A DNA stretch of 6,162 nucleotides, taken from Cyanobium sp. M55B138 (GTDB taxonomy: Bacteria; Cyanobacteriota; Cyanobacteriia; PCC-6307; Cyanobiaceae). The position numbers were made by a program, and so were the translations under genes. The number at the start of each line of letters is the position of its first letter. The first letter of the stretch is position 1. The stretch spans positions 1 through 6,162 of the forward strand of contig JAGYNF010000098.1 in assembly GCA_018400215.1 (NCBI GenBank). The letters are read 5' to 3'. Of this stretch, positions 1 to 5,418 are shown piece by piece. Under the pieces are notes generated by a model, which did not search any database, was not told the DNA's origin, and saw only the letters and a program-made list of their open reading frames with translations.

Positions 1-328
1 CAAGAACTGAGGCCGGAGAGATCCGGTCTGACCGGCGTACAGGAGTCAGCAAAAGGCAAAGTAGGCGGGCAGTCAGGCAAGGCTAGTGAGGCACTCCAAT
101 GCCGAAAGGCGGAGCGAACGGATAGGCGGAGCCGCAACGGGGATGCTGAAGGCCCGAACCTGAGTTGTTTTCTTATGGCCATGGTCGCTGTGGGGGGGGC
201 GATATGGATAAGAGTTCCCTGATCATACCCCCTCAGCTTTATGCGCTCCTTGCCTGGTATTTCCGGCTTCCATGGTGGCGAGGGCTACGGACTGTCTACC
301 CCTGAACCTGCTGGCCCAGGCGGCGTTC
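1..328. other. Non-coding left edge, possible structured-RNA or group II intron relic
   Basis: No gene is supported here. Plus-strand frame 1 is open from the window edge to a TGA at 220-222 (73 codons), but its third positions are rich in A and T, unlike the G/C-ending codons of all neighbouring genes, and the peptide is not recognisable. Positions 1-160 are G/A-rich and contain two hairpins with GNRA loops: a 7-bp stem at 11-28 closed on GAGA (one G-U pair) and a 3-bp stem at 101-110 closed on GAAA. CTGAC at 28-32 could instead pair with GTCAG at 45-49. From memory, phrases such as AGGAGTCAGCA at 41-51 and GAAGGCCCGAAC at 148-159 resemble the stretch ahead of the reverse transcriptase in bacterial group II introns; I cannot verify this. 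No reverse transcriptase and no domain V/VI is present. Positions 223-328 are the tail downstream of the tolC-like gene, and I see no clear terminator hairpin there. A run of eight G lies at 192-199. Confidence 0.3.
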
Positions 329-1687
329 TCAGCGCTGACCCGTCTCCAGCTCCAGGCCGGCCCGACTGAGGTTCCACTGCTGGATGGCGGTGGCCTCGGC
401 GATCCGTGCCGCCTGCAGATCCCGTTGGGTGAGCAGCAACTCGGTGATCGGCGCGATGCCCGCCCGGTAGCGGAGCTGGGCATCACGCACCGCTTCCGCG
501 CTCGCTGCTACGGCCTCCCGGCCCGCTTTCATCCTGTCACTGGCGCTGCGGTGGGTGTGCCAGAAGCTTTCCACGGCCAGGATCACCATCTGTTCCCGCT
601 GTTTCAGCAGCAGGGCCTGCTCCTCCGCCTGGCTGCTCGCCAGGGCTGCACTCTGTGCCGAGAGGCCGCCATCGAAGAGGGGTTGGCGCAGGGTGAGCAG
701 CACGCCGAAGTCGTAAAAGCTGCCGCTGGCGGTGCTGCTGCCGTTGGGTATCGATACCTGGAGCACATCGCCGTTGATGCCCGCACCCAGGAGTAGGCCC
801 ACCTGCGGCAGCATGGCTCCACGGGCGGCACGCACCTTCGCTTCGGCGGCGGCCTGGGCCTGTCGGATCACCTCCAGGGCTGGTCGGTTCCGGCTGGCGG
901 CGTCCAGCGAAGCCTGAAGGTCGAGGGGCCATGGTGTGGAAGCCCTCAGGGAATCGCCTGCTTCCACGCCCTGATCGGCGGGAAGATCGAGCAGCCTGGC
1001 CAGGGCACTGGCGGCGATCACCCGGGTGGAGCGGGCGGCGCTGAGCCCGCTCTGATCGCCGGCGATCAGAGCGCGGGCCCGGAACACGTCGATGCGCGCG
1101 CCCAGGCCAGCATCGCGCAGGGCTTCGGCATCCTTGAGCAGGGCCTGGGATAAATCGATCGATCGCTGCCATACAGGAATCAGCGCCTCGGCGAGCTGGA
1201 GGTTGAGATAGGCGTTGGTGATGGCGAACCGGGTTTGTCTCCGCTGCTCCAGAACCCGCGCTTCGGCGGCCTGATCGAGAGATTTGGCTGCCGCCAGCAG
1301 GGGTGACCGTTCGAAATCAAGCACGGCGTAGGTGAGAGCGAGGCCGAGATTGCCGAAGCTGTTCTGGATCACGGCATCGCCATCGCCGCGGAGATCGATG
1401 TTGAGATCGCCGATCGTGGACAGGTTGGAGATGAAGCCGATCGAGCTGCCCACCTGGGCCCAGGTGCCCAGCCCGACCAGATCCAGTTTCGGCAGAAACA
1501 GGCTGCGGCTGAGGCCCACGCCCGCTGCCGTGCCCTGCTTCTGCGCTTCCACCTGCTGCAGGGTCAGGGATGACGCGACGCCACGGGCAAGAGCCTGATC
1601 GAGGCTGAGGCTCAGGGGTTCCGCCCTGCCCGGCAGGCAGGCGCCGGCGGCCAGCAGCAGCGGGATCAGGAACCTTCGTCGGAGCAT
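329..1687 (-). CDS. TolC-family outer membrane efflux protein
   Basis: 452 residues, a normal length for the outer membrane efflux protein (OEP/TolC) family, whose trimers form the outer membrane channel and periplasmic tunnel of tripartite exporters. The start is the ATG at 1687 because it opens directly onto a signal peptide: MLRRR, a hydrophobic core at about 6-17, and a likely signal peptidase I site after GRA (residue 22). Two OEP repeats are visible. The first runs to about residue 236 and includes DAGLGARIDVFRARAL (192-207). The second begins near 255, with the barrel-entry motif LTLRQPLFDGG (331-341) and the helical ending YRAGIAPITELLLTQRDLQ (407-425). The gene is divergent from a membrane fusion protein and FUSC gene, so it probably supplies their outer membrane exit, although TolC proteins are often shared between pumps. 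The same frame stays open upstream to 2590, but that part is antisense to the next gene. A 26-bp palindrome lies inside (1048-1073). The family call is firm; the substrate is unknown. Confidence 0.93.
   Translation of the reverse strand: MLRRRFLIPLLLAAGACLPGRAEPLSLSLDQALARGVASSLTLQQVEAQKQGTAAGVGLSRSLFLPKLDLVGLGTWAQVGSSIGFISNLSTIGDLNIDLRGDGDAVIQNSFGNLGLALTYAVLDFERSPLLAAAKSLDQAAEARVLEQRRQTRFAITNAYLNLQLAEALIPVWQRSIDLSQALLKDAEALRDAGLGARIDVFRARALIAGDQSGLSAARSTRVIAASALARLLDLPADQGVEAGDSLRASTPWPLDLQASLDAASRNRPALEVIRQAQAAAEAKVRAARGAMLPQVGLLLGAGINGDVLQVSIPNGSSTASGSFYDFGVLLTLRQPLFDGGLSAQSAALASSQAEEQALLLKQREQMVILAVESFWHTHRSASDRMKAGREAVAASAEAVRDAQLRYRAGIAPITELLLTQRDLQAARIAEATAIQQWNLSRAGLELETGQR
1048..1073. 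repeat. 26-bp perfect palindrome inside the tolC-like gene
   Basis: Two 13-nt arms (CGCTCTGATCGCC and its exact reverse complement) meet without a spacer. GCCC at 1045-1048 and GGGC at 1075-1078 could extend the stem if a short bulge is allowed. On the minus strand it lies in the codons for ALIAGDQS (about residues 206-213), in the helical half of the first OEP repeat. The centre, GATCGCCGGCGATC, contains two GATC sites facing each other. It could be a chance product of codon choice, a protein-binding site or an inserted small palindrome. Confidence 0.9.
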
Positions 1688-1762
1688 GCCGGTGGCATCG
1701 ACGAGGATGGCTCCAAACCATCCCCAAAGAGGAGTTACCCTACGCGCGTTCCACGCTGCTCG
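1688..1762. promoter_or_regulatory. Divergent intergenic region between the tolC-like and fusion-protein genes
   Basis: This 75-nt gap is the only space from which both the tolC-like gene and the fusion protein/FUSC run can start, so both promoters probably lie here or within the 5' ends of the genes. That would allow joint control. I see no strong -35/-10 pair on either strand; TACCCT at 1736-1741 is at best a poor -10 for the plus strand. AAAGAGGAG at 1726-1734 looks like a Shine-Dalgarno sequence but ends 28 nt before the ATG at 1763, and no start codon follows it at normal spacing. No local regulator gene is present. Confidence 0.35.
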
Positions 1763-2980
1763 ATGGACGCCCTGTTGCAACGGTGCTGGCCGATTGTCCT
1801 TGTGACCGGAGCGGCGGCCGTTTGGGCCGTGCTGCCGATGATCGAGGTGGAGGTGTTCGGGGCCGCCGTCTTGCTGGCTCCTGGGGATCGCCGCGGGATC
1901 TACAGCCGCTCTTCTGGTGAAGTGCTCGACATCACCGTTCCTGTGGGGGCATCGGTCGGTCGCGATCAGGTGATCGCCCGTCTCGATCGCATCGACCAGT
2001 CCGTTCCCGGCGAGCCCCAGGTGCTCGACCGACAGATGGAGGCCAATGGGGCGAAACAGCGGGGGCTGGTCGAGCAGCTGCAGGCCAACGCCCAGGAGGA
2101 GGTTGCCCTTCGCCAGCACATCAGCACGCTTCAGGTGAGCAACCAGCCCGTGGGCGAGCAGCTCAAGGCGTTGGAGTCCCTGCGGCAGCAGCAGGTGATC
2201 CCCACCTATAGCCCCCTGTGGGTGGCGGCTCAGGATCTTTACCTTGGCAACAAGGCGGCCATCCGTTCCCTGGAGGCCAAGCTTGCCCAGCTCCAGGCGA
2301 ATAGCGGTTTGCTCCAGGCGGAGCAGGCGCAGTTGCGGGCGATGCGGGCGGAGCTGGAGGACCAAATGCGCTCCCTCGAGGTGCGCGCCCCCGAGCCTGC
2401 GCGGCTGCTGAGCTGGGCCGTGGAGGAGGGCCAACCGGTGCTGGCGGGGGAACGGTTGGGCACCCTGGCGCTGGAGCGGCCCAAACGCTCCTCCAGGCAG
2501 GCGATGGCTCTGTTCACGGAGGCCGATGCCACCCGCCTGCGGGTGGGGATGCCGATCGAAATTGAACCGATCCTGCAGAGCCGCAATCAATATGGAGGCA
2601 CCGCCCAGCGCTTTGGCGGCGTGGAGGGCACCATTGCTGCCATCTCGCCGACATCGCTCGATGCCGCCGCCCTCGCGAACGTTGTGGGGGAGGTGGATCT
2701 CGCCGCATCGCTGGTGACGAGTGCCCGCCAGCAGGCCTATGGCGAGGGTAGCGATCCATTGGCCATCCTTCCCGGCAAGGCCACGGCACCGGTACTGCTG
2801 GTGCGGGTGGAGCTGGAGTCGGCCGCTACCCCCTCTGGGCTGCGTTGGAGTGGTGGCCAGGGCCCCGACCTGCGCTTCGATGCCGGCCAGCCCGCCGAAG
2901 CCAGGGCAGCCGTGGAACGCCGCTCCCTGCTCAGCTACACCCTCCCCTTTCTGCGCTGGATCGCCGGAATCAACCGCTGA
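1763..2980 (+). CDS. HlyD-family membrane fusion protein, NHLP-secretion-like
   Basis: 405 residues. Periplasmic adaptors of this family are anchored in the inner membrane and connect an inner membrane pump to TolC. The sequence shows a short cytoplasmic N-terminus, one membrane helix (about 10-27), the first half of a biotinyl-lipoyl-like domain (GIYSRSSGEVLDITVPVG, 45-62, ending in IARLD), a long Gln/Glu/Ala/Leu-rich helical hairpin (about 85-205), the second lipoyl half (VRAPEPARLLSWAVEEGQPV, 207-226) and a beta-barrel segment (ALFTEADATRLRVGMPIEIE, 249-268). The C-terminal pattern GLRW..GQGP...F..GQ.AEA.A.VE.RSLLSYTLPFLR resembles the secretion proteins of NHLP/NHLM bacteriocin systems as I remember them (TIGR03794), but the N-terminal extension usual in those proteins is absent. 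ATG 1763 is the first in-frame ATG; there is no Shine-Dalgarno sequence at normal spacing. The stop lies 23 nt before the next gene, so they are probably cotranscribed. No ABC transporter or peptide precursor is nearby. Confidence 0.88.
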   Translation: MDALLQRCWPIVLVTGAAAVWAVLPMIEVEVFGAAVLLAPGDRRGIYSRSSGEVLDITVPVGASVGRDQVIARLDRIDQSVPGEPQVLDRQMEANGAKQRGLVEQLQANAQEEVALRQHISTLQVSNQPVGEQLKALESLRQQQVIPTYSPLWVAAQDLYLGNKAAIRSLEAKLAQLQANSGLLQAEQAQLRAMRAELEDQMRSLEVRAPEPARLLSWAVEEGQPVLAGERLGTLALERPKRSSRQAMALFTEADATRLRVGMPIEIEPILQSRNQYGGTAQRFGGVEGTIAAISPTSLDAAALANVVGEVDLAASLVTSARQQAYGEGSDPLAILPGKATAPVLLVRVELESAATPSGLRWSGGQGPDLRFDAGQPAEARAAVERRSLLSYTLPFLRWIAGINR

Positions 2981-3003
2981 TCCCCCTGCCCTGCCGAATT
3001 GTG

Positions 3004-3207
3004 ATGTCGCGCCGTTCCCTCCCGTACCCCAGGTGGTTGACCGCCCTTCGCCAGCCCGCCCCCTGGGTTGCCCTGGTGCTTTTGGCGATCACCGTGTCGA
3101 GCACGGCGCCCCGTCTCTGGTTCTGGTTTGCCCTGTTGCTGATCGTGCTGCTGGTGGGTTGGGTGCAAGCGCTCAAGCCGGAGCCCCCAGATCCCCATGA
3201 CGACTGA
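3004..3207 (+). CDS. Small two-helix membrane protein between fusion-protein and FUSC genes
   Basis: 67 residues, not assigned to a known family. A basic N-terminus (MSRRS.PYPRW) precedes two hydrophobic segments, about 20-34 (PWVALVLLAITVSST) and 39-58 (LWFWFALLLIVLLVGWVQAL), and a short acidic and proline-rich tail (PEPPDPHDD). The positive N-terminus and short linker suggest a hairpin with both ends in the cytoplasm. GTG at 3001 is an alternative start one codon earlier; neither has a Shine-Dalgarno sequence. The gene begins 23 nt after the fusion-protein stop, and its last codons overlap the FUSC start by 11 nt (ATGACGACTGA), which suggests translational coupling and a shared job. In E. 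coli, AaeX (DUF1656, also 67 residues as I recall, two helices) accompanies the fusion protein AaeA and FUSC pump AaeB. I see no clear sequence similarity to AaeX, and the gene order differs. It is supported as a gene by position, overlap and composition; its function is unknown. Confidence 0.72.
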   Translation: MSRRSLPYPRWLTALRQPAPWVALVLLAITVSSTAPRLWFWFALLLIVLLVGWVQALKPEPPDPHDD

Positions 3208-4306
3208 CGCCCAGTGGCTTGGACTGCGGGCGGCCGTGGCGATCGGTCTGGCCGCCAGCATCACCCGCCTGATCTGTCTCACCTTCGGCTTGGGTGATCT
3301 CCCCGCTGCCTATGGCGTGGTGGTGGCCGTGCTGGTGGTGCGCCCCGATTTCTACCGCTGGCCCCCGTTGATCTATCCGGTGCTTTTGCTGATCGGCGGG
3401 GCTGCCATGGCGATGGGCCTCAGCGTGCGCTTGATGTTTCCAGATGGCCCCCAAGTGTGGTGGTTTGCGGTGGTGGGGGTGCTGATGCAGCTGCTCGCCG
3501 TGGCACTGCCAGCAAAGCTCGCCCTGCTCAGCAATGTGGTGGCGGCGGCCGGGGTGCTGCCCCTGCTGGACGCCTCTGCCACCCCTGCGGGATTGGGCCA
3601 TCAGCTCGAGGCGATTGCCTTCGGCCTAGCCATTGGCACCGCGCTGCAATGGGGGCTGACGCCGGCGGGGTATGGGACGCCAGCACCCCCGAGCGGGCCC
3701 GAGGCCGCAGACCTGCCCCTGGGCAAGCGCTACCGGCTGGCCTTCACCAGCTGGAGTTTCTGGCGCAAGCTGGTGCTGGCAGCCCTGGCCCTGGCCATCG
3801 GAGTTGGCCTGGGCACGCTGACACCCAAATATCTCTATTTCGGTGTGGTGCTGCTGCTCAACGACAGCATTGGCGCCACCCTCGCCCGCGTGCGGGACCG
3901 GATGGTGGGCGTGAGCCTGGGGGTGTTGATGCCCCTGCTGGTGTTCAACACCATCGGTCTCAATAGCGTGGGTGTGGCTTTGGCCATGGGGGGCACCGCC
4001 GCCTTGGTGGCAGCGTTGAATCTGGGCTCTTACCTGCGCACGGCCCTGATCTCCAGCGGTGTGGCCTTCGCCGGCTATGGCCCGCTGGTGGCGTGGTACG
4101 TACCGAACCGCTGGATCGATTACCTCTTGGGGAGTGGTCTTGCCCTGCTCTCGGGGCTGCTGCTGTTTCCCAATTCAGCCCTGAGCCGCTATCGCCAGCT
4201 GCTGGAACGGCGCGATCCAGCAGCTCAGGAGTCGCTGCTACTGCTCTATCCGGCTGCCCGGGAGGAGGCGGCATGGCTCGGCCAGAGCCTGTCCGCCCCC
4301 GACTGA
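3197..4306 (+). CDS. FUSC-family inner membrane transporter (aromatic acid exporter type)
   Basis: 369 residues, almost wholly hydrophobic, with about 11-12 predicted membrane helices in two related halves: roughly 11-153 and 188-324. They are joined by a polar linker rich in Pro and Gly (about 155-187). The second half carries the FUSC pattern best: FWRKLVLAALALAIGVGLG (188-206), a helix ending LLLNDSIGATLARVRDR (219-235), then MVGVSLGVL (236-244), where the Arg/Gly pair matches the R..GT.lG signature of FUSC/ArAE proteins. Family members such as AaeB and MdtO export aromatic acids or drugs using an ion gradient, with a fusion protein partner. AaeB-type pumps have about 650 residues with large soluble domains; here these are missing, leaving a compact form. 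The start overlaps the preceding small gene by 11 nt. The stop lies 13 nt from the stop of convergent lipA. Membership is likely; the substrate cannot be read from the sequence. Confidence 0.85.
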   Translation: MTTDAQWLGLRAAVAIGLAASITRLICLTFGLGDLPAAYGVVVAVLVVRPDFYRWPPLIYPVLLLIGGAAMAMGLSVRLMFPDGPQVWWFAVVGVLMQLLAVALPAKLALLSNVVAAAGVLPLLDASATPAGLGHQLEAIAFGLAIGTALQWGLTPAGYGTPAPPSGPEAADLPLGKRYRLAFTSWSFWRKLVLAALALAIGVGLGTLTPKYLYFGVVLLLNDSIGATLARVRDRMVGVSLGVLMPLLVFNTIGLNSVGVALAMGGTAALVAALNLGSYLRTALISSGVAFAGYGPLVAWYVPNRWIDYLLGSGLALLSGLLLFPNSALSRYRQLLERRDPAAQESLLLLYPAAREEAAWLGQSLSAPD

Positions 4307-4319
4307 GGCCCGTCTGAAT

Positions 4320-5276
4320 TCATCGCGGAAACTCCCGCATCAGCCGCTGCACCTCGCCGGCGTGGTAACTGCTGCGGGTGAGGGGGCTGCTCACCACCTG
4401 CAGGAAGCCCAGCTCCGTTTCACCGTGATGCCGGAACAGCTCAAATTGCTCTGGCGTCACGAACCGGTCCACCGGCAGGTGCTTAGGGCCAGGGGAGAGG
4501 TACTGGCCGATGGTCACGATGTCCACGTGATGGCGGCGCAGATCGGCCAGCACCGCGCCCACTTCGGCGTCGCTCTCACCCAGACCCACCATCAGGCCGG
4601 ATTTGGTGTAAGTGCGCGGCCAGCCCTCGCGCACCCGCTGCAGCAGCTCCAGCGAACGTTCGTAGACCCCCTGGGGCCGCGCCTTCTTGTAGAGCCTTGG
4701 CACCGTCTCGATGTTGTGGTTGAGCACATCGGGCGCGGCGGCCATCACGGCGGCCAGGGCGTGCCAATTGCCGCAGAAATCGGGAATCAGCAGTTCGATC
4801 GTGGTGAGCGGTGAGCGGGCGCGCACCTGGGCGATGCAGGCCACAAACTGGCTGGCGCCGCCATCGGCCAAATCATCCCGGTTCACTGAGGTGATCACCA
4901 CGTGGCTCAGACCCAGCCGGGCCACCGCCTCCCCGAGCCGGGCGGGTTCCGTGGGATCGAGCGCCCGCACGCTCTTGTCGAAGTCGATGTCGCAGTAGGG
5001 GCAGGCGCGGGTGCAGCCCGGCCCCATGATCAGAAACGTGGCGGTGCCGCCGGCGAAGCATTCGCCGATGTTGGGGCAGCTGGCCTCCTGGCACACCGTG
5101 TTGAGCTGCAGATCCTGCAGCAGGTCGGCGACGGCACCGATGCGTTCGCGCTGGGGGGCCTTGACGCGCAGCCAGTCGGGTTTGAGCACGGCGCAACGCA
5201 GGCCGGTGGGGCCAAAGGAGGGGCTGCCTCCGACTTTAGAAAGCCACCCGGAGCCTGGGGCTTGATCGGAGGCCAT
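4320..5276 (-). CDS. lipA: Lipoyl synthase (radical SAM)
   Basis: 318 residues. LipA inserts two sulfur atoms into octanoyl groups on lipoyl-domain proteins such as pyruvate dehydrogenase E2 and glycine cleavage H protein, in the cytoplasm. Every key motif is present: the auxiliary-cluster cysteines C62, C67 and C73 ([12 protein letters not shown]), the radical SAM cysteines C88, C92 and C95 (CTRACPYC), and the C-terminal RSSYHA (301-306), whose serine is the fourth auxiliary-cluster ligand. Conserved LIPDFCGN (163-170), [13 protein letters not shown] (184-196) and GLGE (231-234) are also seen. The start is uncertain. ATG 5276 adds about 29 non-conserved residues and lies 18 nt from the divergent tRNA, leaving no room for a promoter outside the tRNA. 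GTG 5189 would give a 289-residue protein starting at [11 protein letters not shown], where family similarity begins. Neither start has a Shine-Dalgarno sequence at normal spacing. Many cyanobacteria carry two lipA copies, so this need not be the only one. The function is near certain. Confidence 0.97.
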   Translation of the reverse strand: MASDQAPGSGWLSKVGGSPSFGPTGLRCAVLKPDWLRVKAPQRERIGAVADLLQDLQLNTVCQEASCPNIGECFAGGTATFLIMGPGCTRACPYCDIDFDKSVRALDPTEPARLGEAVARLGLSHVVITSVNRDDLADGGASQFVACIAQVRARSPLTTIELLIPDFCGNWHALAAVMAAAPDVLNHNIETVPRLYKKARPQGVYERSLELLQRVREGWPRTYTKSGLMVGLGESDAEVGAVLADLRRHHVDIVTIGQYLSPGPKHLPVDRFVTPEQFELFRHHGETELGFLQVVSSPLTRSSYHAGEVQRLMREFPR

Positions 5277-5288
5277 CCCCTAAAGTCG
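5231..5288. repeat. Mirrored TAAAGTCG pair between lipA and tRNA-Pro
   Basis: CGACTTTA at 5231-5238 is the exact reverse complement of TAAAGTCG at 5281-5288, with 42 nt between; the match stops after 8 bp on both sides. Each copy read outward begins TAAAGT, which matches four of six positions of a bacterial -10 box. The right copy points at the tRNA gene six nt away; the left copy points into lipA, 41 nt before the alternative GTG start at 5189. The repeat is seen directly; a promoter role is inference. Confidence 0.5.
5281..5286 (+). promoter_or_regulatory. Candidate -10 box for tRNA-Pro
   Basis: TAAAGT ends eight nt before the mature tRNA 5' end, the position expected for a short-leader tRNA promoter. 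TTGATC at 5262-5267 resembles a -35 box, but the spacing of 13 nt is shorter than the usual 17, so the pairing is doubtful. Confidence 0.3.
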
Positions 5289-5294
5289 CACCAT

Positions 5295-5368
5295 CGGGAT
5301 GTGGCGCAGCTTGGTAGCGCACTTCGTTCGGGACGAAGGGGCCGCAGGTTCGAATCCTGTCATCCCGA
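5295..5368 (+). tRNA. tRNA-Pro, anticodon CGG
   Basis: A complete 74-nt cloverleaf. The acceptor stem CGGGATG pairs with CATCCCG, followed by discriminator A at 5368. The D arm has GCGC/GCGC stems around AGCTTGGTA. The anticodon stem CTTCG/CGAAG encloses the loop TTCGGGA, so the anticodon is CGG and reads the proline codon CCG. The variable loop is GGGCC. The T arm is GCAGG-TTCGAAT-CCTGT with one terminal G-U pair. The 3' CCA is not encoded and must be added by CCA-adding enzyme. The codon CCG is common in this high-G+C window, so a dedicated CGG tRNA makes sense. The gene is divergent from lipA and convergent with cobJ. Confidence 0.97.
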
Positions 5369-5376
5369 TTTTTCTT
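5369..5376 (+). terminator. T-rich tract directly after tRNA-Pro
   Basis: Five T residues followed by CTT come directly after the discriminator base. With the T arm or acceptor stem upstream this may end tRNA transcription, but there is no separate dedicated hairpin. Confidence 0.3.
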
Positions 5377-5378
5377 CC

Positions 5379-5418
5379 AACCCCTTTGCCAAACCCCCTC
5401 GGCTAAACCCCCGGCCTA
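5379..5418. repeat. Three degenerate 13-14-nt tandem units
   Basis: Units at 5379-5391 (AACCCCTTTGCCA), 5392-5405 (AACCCCCTCGGCTA) and 5406-5418 (AACCCCCGGCCTA) follow one another without gaps. The last contains the cobJ stop codon (5416-5418). This is most of the tRNA-cobJ spacer. It could be slippage or chance in a C-rich gap; no function is evident. Confidence 0.5.

Noticed and set aside
1..222. Plus-strand frame 1 as the C-terminus of a real gene
   Set aside because: It is open for 73 codons but has non-native codon use, no recognisable domain and a hydrophobic tail only by chance placement; kept as a possible RNA region instead.
223..486. 87-residue minus-strand frame across the end of the tolC-like gene
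   Set aside because: It overlaps the real C-terminal OEP region in another frame and has Ser/Arg/Pro-rich shadow composition.
272..796. Plus-strand open frame opposite the tolC-like gene
   Set aside because: It is antisense to clear OEP motifs and its translation is a low-complexity Arg/Ala/Gly/Gln-rich product typical of shadow frames.
1637..1687. Lipoprotein signal for the TolC-like protein (cysteine 17)
   Set aside because: The residues before the cysteine (AAGAC) lack the usual Leu at -3, and a good signal peptidase I site (GRA) follows.
1726..1734. Shine-Dalgarno-like AAAGAGGAG
   Set aside because: It is 28 nt before the fusion-protein ATG and no start codon follows at 5-10 nt, so it is unlikely to act as a ribosome binding site.
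1688..2590. Long minus-strand open frame continuing upstream of the tolC-like gene
   Set aside because: It is the antisense of the well-supported fusion-protein gene, its translation matches no family, and a signal peptide starts exactly at the ATG at 1687. High G+C codon use keeps antisense frames open.
4307..4319. Bidirectional terminator between the FUSC gene and lipA
   Set aside because: The gap is only 13 nt, with no inverted repeat and no T-run. A GGTGAG/CTCACC stem inside the end of lipA lacks a following T tract.
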